Origin: Chlamydiia bacterium
GTDB lineage: Bacteria > Chlamydiota > Chlamydiia > Chlamydiales > JACKPQ01
Assembly (NCBI GenBank): GCA_030433395.1
Contig: JAUILX010000006.1
Location: 1 to 18,689 of the forward strand
Direction: 5' to 3'
DNA: 18,689 nt
Positions 13,753 to 18,689 of this stretch are shown piece by piece; positions within the stretch are counted from its first letter, which is position 1; each line of letters begins with the position of its first letter. Both the position numbers and the translations under genes were made by a program. The notes beneath the pieces were generated by a model that did no database searches, had not been told where the DNA came from, and saw only the letters and a program-made list of their open reading frames with translations.

Positions 13753-14338
13753 GATCGATTTTTTAAACTGCCGCATTCAATGGAACAAATCAACTCTGTT
13801 GCCACGCTTAGAAACGGAGTTTTTGCCTGAGCATGCTTTGCCTCACTTAGAAGCTGGAAAAATTGCATGGGATATTTGCTGTGGGACCGGATGCATTGGG
13901 CTGGCGATCAAAAAATTGATGCCCAGTCTTACTGTAACGTTATCAGACGTTGATCCACGGGCTACAGAATTGGCAAAGAGCAATGCAAAGCTCAATGATC
14001 TTGATGTTTCCGTTCTTTGTGGAGACCTTTTTGAGCCATTTTCAGGAAAGTGTGATTATCTTTTTTGTAATCCCCCCTACGTAACCGAGGCGGAATATGT
14101 AACTTTAGAACCTAGCGTTTTAGATAACGAACCAAAACTAGCTCTTGTATCTGGAGATAGCGGCTTAGAGTTTTATGAGCGTATTCAAAAAGAGATGTTT
14201 GCATATTTAAACCCGAAAGCTAAATTATTCTTTGAAATTGGCGCAGGGCAGGGGGCTGCACTTCAAAAAATTTTTGGCAGCGGCCAGGTGATTCAAGATT
14301 TAGCTGGTCACGATCGTTATTTCATTCTTGTAACCTAG
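13730..14338 (+). CDS. prmC: Release factor glutamine methyltransferase PrmC, lacking the N-terminal domain
   Basis: PrmC (HemK) methylates the GGQ glutamine of release factors using S-adenosylmethionine. The methyltransferase domain is complete: LLPRLETE at 23-30 (PRPETE in most), the SAM-binding motif DICCGTGCIGLAI (48-60), the acidic LSDVDPRA, the catalytic NPPY at 114-117, and LEPSVLDNEPKLALVSGDSGLEFY. Length is 202 against about 275-290 for the family. The ~75-residue helical domain that recognises the release factor is missing. An in-frame TAG lies about 12 bases before the ATG, so no upstream start can restore it. The gene overlaps the end of prfA by 23 bp and has no clear SD, so translation is probably coupled. 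Confidence 0.9.
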   Translation: MPDNLPTEIDFLNCRIQWNKSTLLPRLETEFLPEHALPHLEAGKIAWDICCGTGCIGLAIKKLMPSLTVTLSDVDPRATELAKSNAKLNDLDVSVLCGDLFEPFSGKCDYLFCNPPYVTEAEYVTLEPSVLDNEPKLALVSGDSGLEFYERIQKEMFAYLNPKAKLFFEIGAGQGAALQKIFGSGQVIQDLAGHDRYFILVT

Positions 14339-14356
14339 AATGTAGTATGCTATACT
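14328..14356 (+). promoter_or_regulatory. Promoter of ffh, inside the end of prmC
   Basis: TTGTAA (14328-14333), exactly 17 bp, then TATACT (14351-14356) with TG-c before it (extended -10). The ffh ATG at 14364 is 7 nt after the -10, so the transcript should start at or next to the start codon. Confidence 0.7.
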
Positions 14357-14363
14357 GGTGCAG

Positions 14364-15656
14364 ATGTTTGGTAAGTTAACTGAAAAGTTTAGTGATCTGT
14401 GCGCATCCTTGCGTGGCAAGAAGCATTTAAGTGAAGAAAATATCACTGATGCTGTCCGTCAGGTGCGTTTGGCTCTGCTCGATGCTGATGTTAGCTACAA
14501 GGTAGTGTCACGTTTTATTGCGCGCGTGAAGGAAAAAGCTCTTGGAGCTGATGTGTTGCGCAGTGTTGATCCAGGTGAGCAATTCATCAAGCTTGTCCAT
14601 GACGAGCTCGTTGAGCTCATGGGTCGAGATGAGGCGAGTTTGCGCCTGAATGGCAAGCCGTCGGTCATCATGGTTTGTGGCTTGCAAGGCTCTGGTAAAA
14701 CGACAACCTGCGCCAAACTTGCCAACTATTTAAAAAAGCAGGGCAAGAGCGTAGCAATTGCAGCTCTTGATTTGCAAAGGCCGGCAGCGATTGATCAACT
14801 TGAGACGCTAGGAAATCAGATTGATGTTAAGGTGATTGCGCAGCGTGGCAGCGATCCAGTTACAGTTGCCAAGCAGGCGATGAAAACAGATTGCGATGTA
14901 TTGATTTGCGACACAGCTGGAAGGTTGCATATTGATGAAAGGTTAATGGCTGAGCTCAAAGCTGTAAAAGAGGTTTTAAATCCTCATGAGGTGCTCTTTG
15001 TAGCGAGCGCAGCTATTGGGCAGGACGCTGTGAAAACAGCAAGCGAATTTGATACGCAAATTGGGATGACAGGCTCGATTTTGACGATGCTTGACGGTAG
15101 CGCCAGAGCAGGTGCTGCGATCTCGATTTTGGATGTGACTGGCAAGCCTCTTAAATTTGAGGGCGTTGGTGAAAAGCTCGATGAGCTACAGCTGTTCAAT
15201 CCTCAGTCAATGGCTGATAGGATTTTGGGTTTTGGCGATGTGATCAACTTGGTCAAGAAGGCCGAAGCTCACATGGATGAGAAGCAGGCCAAAGAGCTTG
15301 AAGCGAAAATAAAAAAAGCCTCATTTACGTATGAGGACTACTTATCGCAGATGAAAATGGTGCGAAAAATGGGCTCGCTTAAAGGCATGCTAAGCATGAT
15401 GCCAGGAGCATCGAAGTTAGGCGATTTAGATTTGCCTGAAAAAGAGATGCAGCGCGTCGGCGCAATTATTGAATCGATGACAGCGAGGGAAAGAACGGGA
15501 ATTGATGAATTATTGCCACCTCGCCGGTTGCGTATAGCAAAAGGGAGTGGCACAAATATCGACCAAGTGAATAAACTGGTGAAGAGTCATAAGCAAATGA
15601 AAAGCCTGATGAAAAAAACGAAAGGCATGAAAAACTTAATGAAGATGGTGAAGTAG
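14364..15656 (+). CDS. ffh: Signal recognition particle GTPase Ffh (SRP54)
   Basis: Ffh binds signal peptides and 4.5S RNA and docks with FtsY for co-translational targeting. The 430-residue product has the N domain (MFGKLTEKFSDLCASLRGKK), G1 GLQGSGKTTT (about 107), DLQRPAAIDQLE, G3 DTAGRLHIDE and the closing GVGEKLDELQLFNPQSMADRILG. The M domain carries SMTARER, RRLRIAKGSGT and a methionine/lysine-rich end (KQMKSLMKKTKGMKNLMKMVK). Oddities: the G4 motif reads TMLD instead of TKLD, followed by GSARAGA where DARGGA is usual, and DAMTGQDA is SAAIGQDA. A GTG at 14358 is in frame, but ATG at 14364 gives the family N-terminus and fits the promoter. There is no SD, so it is probably leaderless. Confidence 0.96.
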   Translation: MFGKLTEKFSDLCASLRGKKHLSEENITDAVRQVRLALLDADVSYKVVSRFIARVKEKALGADVLRSVDPGEQFIKLVHDELVELMGRDEASLRLNGKPSVIMVCGLQGSGKTTTCAKLANYLKKQGKSVAIAALDLQRPAAIDQLETLGNQIDVKVIAQRGSDPVTVAKQAMKTDCDVLICDTAGRLHIDERLMAELKAVKEVLNPHEVLFVASAAIGQDAVKTASEFDTQIGMTGSILTMLDGSARAGAAISILDVTGKPLKFEGVGEKLDELQLFNPQSMADRILGFGDVINLVKKAEAHMDEKQAKELEAKIKKASFTYEDYLSQMKMVRKMGSLKGMLSMMPGASKLGDLDLPEKEMQRVGAIIESMTARERTGIDELLPPRRLRIAKGSGTNIDQVNKLVKSHKQMKSLMKKTKGMKNLMKMVK

Positions 15657-15664
15657 GAGAAACA

Positions 15665-15940
15665 ATGTTAAAAATTCGTCTTAGACAACAAGGTGCGCGC
15701 AATAGCAAAACGTACCGGCTCGTGGTCACAGATGCAAAGAAACCGCGCGATGGTGCTTACATCGAATGCGTAGGTTCATATGCGCCACAGTCCAAAGAAG
15801 AGAAAAATGCGCAGCTTAATGAAGAGCGCCTTTGCCACTGGATTGGCCAAGGGGCTGAGCTTACAGAAAGTGCTGAGTCACTTGTGAAGCGCTATGCGCC
15901 TGCCGCGTATAAATTGCGCCGCGAGCAAAAGGCTAAGTAA
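15665..15940 (+). CDS. rpsP: 30S ribosomal protein S16
   Basis: S16 is an early-binding small-subunit protein. The 91-residue product starts MLKIRLRQQGARNSKTYRLV and has the S16 hallmarks VVTDAKKPRDGAYIECVGSYAP and a basic end (YKLRREQKAK). An AGGAGA ribosome site precedes the ATG, 8 bp after the ffh stop. The following order rpsP-trmD-rplS is the common bacterial one; rimM, which many bacteria place between rpsP and trmD, is absent here. Confidence 0.97.
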   Translation: MLKIRLRQQGARNSKTYRLVVTDAKKPRDGAYIECVGSYAPQSKEEKNAQLNEERLCHWIGQGAELTESAESLVKRYAPAAYKLRREQKAK

Positions 15941-15945
15941 ACGGT

Positions 15946-16629
15946 TTGGATATCGACATTTTGTCGCTCTTCCCTGAGTATTTTGAAAGCCCGCATAATG
16001 TAAGTATGATCAAGCGGGCAAGAGATAAGGGTCTTGTGAATATCACGTGTGTTGACATTCGTGACTTTGCAACAGACAAGCACAAAACAGTCGATGACCG
16101 CCCGTACGGTGGAGGCCCTGGCATGCTTTTAAAAGCTGAGCCTGTGGTTAAGGCTATACGGTCGAGGAGAAGAGGTGGTACTCATGTGGTTTATCTCTCT
16201 CCGCAAGGAAAGACGCTTAATGCAGCCAAGTGCCAAGAGCTTGCTAGCTACGAGCATATGGTGCTTCTTTGTGGTCATTATGAGGGCATTGATGAAAGAG
16301 CTATCATTGCCGAAGTTGATGAAGAGGTTAGTATCGGTGATTATGTGTTGACAAGCGGTATGCCAGCCGCAAACGTAGTGCTTGACGCTACAGTGCGGTT
16401 TATACCTGGGGTTCTTGGCCACGAAGAGTCGGCAAGGTGTGATACATTTGGCGAAGTGGGTTTTGACAGCCCCCACTACACGCGCCCAGAAGAATTTGAA
16501 GCTGTCAAAGTGCCCGAAGTGCTTCTTGGAGGCAATCACGCGCAGATTGAAGCGTGGAGAAAAGAGCAAGGTTTAAACAAAATGTCGCAAGTGAGGCCAG
16601 ACCTACTTGCAAAGGAGAAACAAACATGA
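15946..16629 (+). CDS. trmD: tRNA (guanine-N1)-methyltransferase TrmD
   Basis: TrmD methylates G37 next to the anticodon using SAM, preventing +1 frameshifting. The 227-residue product begins (M)DIDILSLFPEYF. It shows the SPOUT-class deep trefoil knot motifs: DDRPYGGGPGMLLKAEP, VYLSPQGKTL, LLCGHYEGIDERAI and EEVSIGDYVLTSG. The C-terminal domain has HEESARCDTFGEVGFDSPHYTRPEEF. The start is TTG at 15946: an in-frame TAA lies 10 nt upstream and no ATG or GTG precedes the conserved DIDILSLFP. It starts 5 bp after the rpsP stop without a well-placed SD and ends in ATGA overlapping rplS, so it is likely coupled at both ends. Confidence 0.96.
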   Translation: MDIDILSLFPEYFESPHNVSMIKRARDKGLVNITCVDIRDFATDKHKTVDDRPYGGGPGMLLKAEPVVKAIRSRRRGGTHVVYLSPQGKTLNAAKCQELASYEHMVLLCGHYEGIDERAIIAEVDEEVSIGDYVLTSGMPAANVVLDATVRFIPGVLGHEESARCDTFGEVGFDSPHYTRPEEFEAVKVPEVLLGGNHAQIEAWRKEQGLNKMSQVRPDLLAKEKQT

Positions 16630-17063
16630 ACGCAATCGTAGAAGAGCTAGCTCAAGAGCATATCAGAGCAGACATTCCCGAATTTGAAGTGGGTGACACA
16701 GTGCGAGTGCACGTGCGAATCATCGAAGGTGATAAAGAGCGTATACAGGCCTTAACAGGCACAGTGATTGCACGCAAAGGTAGAGGAGTCTCAGAGACTT
16801 TCTCAATCTACCGCGTAGCTTACGGTATCTCTATGGAACGTGTGTTCCCCCTTCATAGCCCACGCGTTGCTAAAATTGAAGTTCTACGCAAAGGAAAAAC
16901 GCGCCGATCTAAGCTTTACTTCCTTCGTGGAACGCAAGGTAAAAAAGCTCGCTTGCAAGAGCGCATCTTGGCAAAAAAAGACAAAAAAGCAGCTCCTGTC
17001 GCTAAAGAAATCGTGGAAGAGACCCCTCCAGCATCTGAAGACGACAAACCCGTTGCAGAATAA
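16626..17063 (+). CDS. rplS: 50S ribosomal protein L19 with acidic/basic C-terminal extension
   Basis: L19 lies at the subunit interface. The 145-residue product has the family core: FEVGDTVRVHVRIIEGDKERIQALTGTVIARKGRG, then SETFSIYRVAYGISMERVFPLHSPRVAKIEV and RRSKLYFLRGTQGKKARLQE. About 25-30 extra residues follow (KKDKKAAPVAKEIVEETPPASEDDKPVAE), beyond the usual ~115. The frame is open further upstream, but ATG 16626 has AAAGGAGA in front and gives the standard start. It overlaps trmD by 4 bp and rnhB by about 11 bp. Confidence 0.96.
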   Translation: MNAIVEELAQEHIRADIPEFEVGDTVRVHVRIIEGDKERIQALTGTVIARKGRGVSETFSIYRVAYGISMERVFPLHSPRVAKIEVLRKGKTRRSKLYFLRGTQGKKARLQERILAKKDKKAAPVAKEIVEETPPASEDDKPVAE

Positions 17064-17661
17064 CTTTGAGCGGGAGCTAAACAATCAGGGGTATCGCCTG
17101 ATTGCAGGTGTTGACGAAGCTGGCCGCGGACCTTTAGCAGGTCCTGTTGTGGCAGCTGCTTGCATTTTGCCCCTCGAGTTAGAAATAGACGGCCTTAATG
17201 ATAGCAAAAAGCTCACCCCAAAAAAGAGGGCTGAGCTTTTTTTATTTCTAACAACCTACCCAGCGATCCAATTTGGCATTGCCGAGTGCTCTCCCCTAGA
17301 AATCGATCAAATAAATATTTTGCAGGCCTCTCTAGAAGCTATGAAGCGCGCGCTTTTGCAGCTTGCTCTTGTCCACTATGCCTTAATCGATGGGAACAAG
17401 TGTCCCGATATCCATTTACCCTGTCAAGCGATCGTAAAAGGAGATAGCCGCTCACCTTCGATTGCCGCTGCATCAATTCTGGCTAAAGAGACACGCGATG
17501 CAAAAATGCTAAAATACCATGAGCAATACCCTCAGTACAATTTTGCAAAGCACAAGGGCTATCCAACAAAAGAGCACCTAGAAGCGCTCATGCTACACGG
17601 CCCAACTCCAATTCACAGACGCTCTTTTGCCCCAGTCAACAAATTGACATCATGTCTATAA
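17053..17661 (+). CDS. rnhB: Ribonuclease HII
   Basis: RNase HII cuts RNA in RNA/DNA hybrids and starts removal of single ribonucleotides from DNA. The 202-residue product (from TTG 17053) has FERELNNQGYRLIAGVDEAG with the catalytic Asp-Glu pair, the GRGPLAGP turn, DSKKLTPKKRAELF, ALIDGN (third acid), and VKGDSRSPSIAAASILAKETRD with the fourth. The family tail is YPQYNFAKHKGYPTKEHLEAL. The frame stays open upstream to 16840, but that stretch is just rplS in another frame. I choose TTG 17053 because it puts a normal-length leader before FEREL; a different non-ATG start is possible. The end of the gene contains the yicC promoter. Confidence 0.93.
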   Translation: MQNNFERELNNQGYRLIAGVDEAGRGPLAGPVVAAACILPLELEIDGLNDSKKLTPKKRAELFLFLTTYPAIQFGIAECSPLEIDQINILQASLEAMKRALLQLALVHYALIDGNKCPDIHLPCQAIVKGDSRSPSIAAASILAKETRDAKMLKYHEQYPQYNFAKHKGYPTKEHLEALMLHGPTPIHRRSFAPVNKLTSCL

Positions 17662-17673
17662 CCCGGGTATAAT
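17644..17673 (+). promoter_or_regulatory. Consensus promoter of yicC
   Basis: TTGACA (17644-17649), 18 bp, then TATAAT (17668-17673): both boxes match the sigma70/sigma66 consensus fully. The ATG at 17680 follows after 6 nt, with no space for an SD, predicting a leaderless transcript. The -35 lies inside the last codons of rnhB. Confidence 0.75.
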
Positions 17674-17679
17674 CAATCC

Positions 17680-18516
17680 ATGGCAAGACGTAGCATGACA
17701 GCATATGGTAGAGCAAGCGGAGGTGGCTATCAAATTGAAATTCACTCCGTAAATCGTAAAGGCCTTGAAATCAACCTTAGTTTGCCTCGCGAGCTTTTAT
17801 TTTGTGATATTGAGATCCGCAACACGATTAAAAAATCTGTTCATCGTGGAACTATCACTGTGCGGGTCAATCGGGAAAAAGGGGAATCTTTAGACTGTGA
17901 GCTGCCAAGTAAAGAGGCTTTGAGCGCCATTTCCAATCATTTTATTAAAATTGGATTTAATAAAAGCGAAGTCACTTTGCCATTTTTATGTGAGCGTTAT
18001 AACGAGGTGAGCATTGCCCCCTCTGAGCCAGATAGTAAAGGGGTTTTGAAGGGATTATCTCAAGCAATAAGCGAATTGATCCACATGAAGCAAATGGAAG
18101 CAGAGCATCTTGCCAATGATATAAAAGCTCGCTTAAGCGCATTGCAATCAGGAGTCAAGTCACTGAAAAAACTCGCTCAAAGCGCACCACAGGCATTGCG
18201 TCAAAAGCTAAATGATCGTTTAAAATCTCTCAACATCTCGCAAGAAGATGTAGCAAAAGAAGTTGTGCTCTTTGCTGAAAAATGTGACGTTACAGAAGAA
18301 ATTGTCAGGCTTAATTCCCATTTTAGCCAATTTGACAGCTTGCTTAAGTCAAAAGAAATTGCTATTGGTAGGACGCTTGACTTTTTGCTTGTTGAAATGA
18401 TTCGCGAGCTCAACACTATCGGTGCAAAAGCTTTTTTACATGAGATGACAGACACAATACCTTTTTTAAAAGCTGAAGCCGAAAAAATTCGCGAACAGGT
18501 GCAAAACATTGAATAA
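17680..18516 (+). CDS. yicC: YicC/YloC-family endoribonuclease
   Basis: The family is known for endoribonuclease activity in RNA turnover (E. coli YicC, B. subtilis YloC) and is often next to gmk, as here. The 278-residue product has the N-terminal family signature SMTAYGRAS and IEIHSVNRKGLEINLSLPREL. A helical, charged middle follows, then the C-terminal DUF1732-type block with EEIVRLNSHFSQF, GRTLDFLLVEMIRELNTIGAKA and the family end KIREQVQNIE. Length is normal for the family (about 285-295). The ATG lies 6 nt below a consensus promoter with no SD. It overlaps the gmk start by 8 bp. Confidence 0.93.
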   Translation: MARRSMTAYGRASGGGYQIEIHSVNRKGLEINLSLPRELLFCDIEIRNTIKKSVHRGTITVRVNREKGESLDCELPSKEALSAISNHFIKIGFNKSEVTLPFLCERYNEVSIAPSEPDSKGVLKGLSQAISELIHMKQMEAEHLANDIKARLSALQSGVKSLKKLAQSAPQALRQKLNDRLKSLNISQEDVAKEVVLFAEKCDVTEEIVRLNSHFSQFDSLLKSKEIAIGRTLDFLLVEMIRELNTIGAKAFLHEMTDTIPFLKAEAEKIREQVQNIE

Positions 18517-18689
18517 GGGAAAATTATTTGTAATCAGCGCTCCTTCAGGATGCGGAAAAACGACCCTAGTAGAAATGCTGATCGAGCGCCATCCGTCAAG
18601 ACTTGAGCAGAGCACTTCATGCACAACAAGGCAAAAGAGAGACGCAGAAACAGATGGGCAGCATTACCACTTTATTAATCGCGCAGAAT
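18509..18689 (+). CDS. gmk: Guanylate kinase, N-terminal part (runs off the window end)
   Basis: Guanylate kinase makes GDP from GMP and ATP. The visible 60 residues read (M)NKGKLFVISAPSGCGKTTLV, with the P-loop APSGCGKTT, then EQSTSCTTRQKRDAETDGQHYHFI. This matches the GMP-binding SxSxTTRxxRxxExxGxxYxF segment. The likely start is TTG 18509, within the end of yicC (8-bp overlap), since the frame has no ATG before the P-loop. It is presumably co-transcribed with yicC. Confidence 0.93.
   Translation, partial: MNKGKLFVISAPSGCGKTTLVEMLIERHPSRLEQSTSCTTRQKRDAETDGQHYHFINRAE

Noticed and set aside
16554..16625. A longer rplS starting at 16554
   Set aside because: The upstream part is the end of trmD in another frame. 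ATG 16626 has a strong SD and gives the family N-terminus.
16840..17052. A longer rnhB starting at ATG 16840
   Set aside because: This stretch is the rplS coding region read in another frame, and the extra residues show no RNase HII similarity. The conserved FEREL...GVDEAG start suits TTG 17053.
1..18689. CRISPR arrays, tRNA or rRNA genes, phage or toxin-antitoxin modules
   Set aside because: None seen: no regularly spaced repeats, no cloverleaf-like sequence I could support, and no such proteins among the ORFs.

Overview
The window looks like chromosome from a chlamydia-like bacterium (phylum Chlamydiota), probably an environmental/amoeba-associated lineage rather than Chlamydia itself. The basis is gene order. 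lptF/G - tilS - ftsH - pnp - rpsO - tadA - small ORF, and rpmE - prfA - prmC - ffh - rpsP - trmD - rplS - rnhB - gmk, are both orders I recall from Chlamydia genomes. The very large N-terminal domain of FtsH also fits. Base composition is moderate to AT-rich. The species cannot be fixed from the sequence alone.

Layout. Positions 1-497 (-) hold the start of an LptF/LptG permease, divergent from tilS (544-1506, +), which is followed by ftsH (1596-4316, +). Between ftsH and pnp lie two tandem copies (about 92% identical by hand count) of an unusual Ser/Thr protein kinase (4412-5524 and 5689-6801, -). A degenerate copy of the last ~18 codons of pnp sits between them, recording the duplication. 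Then come pnp (6886-9138, -) and rpsO (9348-9617, -), divergent from tadA (9724-10215, +) and a small conserved-looking ORF (10160-10357, +).

Positions 10322-12240 (-) are accessory. A secreted endonuclease/exonuclease/phosphatase-fold gene is disrupted by a ~164-bp foldback MITE-like element with a 6-bp target duplication. Next to it is a rhomboid-family membrane protein that lacks the recognisable catalytic Ser and His. Positions 12320-18689 (+) are a dense translation/secretion/RNA cluster: rpmE, prfA, prmC, ffh, rpsP, trmD, rplS, rnhB, yicC and the start of gmk. Most of its genes overlap by a few bases.

Joint function. The core genes serve ribosome build-up (S15, S16, L19, L31), decoding and tRNA modification (TilS, TadA, TrmD), termination (RF1, PrmC), membrane targeting and quality control (Ffh, FtsH, LptF/G), and RNA/DNA turnover (PNPase, YicC, RNase HII).

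Two window-wide patterns stand out. Several genes (tilS, ffh, yicC, the EEP gene, perhaps tadA) have a promoter -10 box only 6-7 nt before the start codon and no Shine-Dalgarno sequence, which predicts leaderless mRNAs. Many of the promoters seen carry an extended -10 (TGn before the hexamer). No rRNA, tRNA, CRISPR array or phage module was seen.
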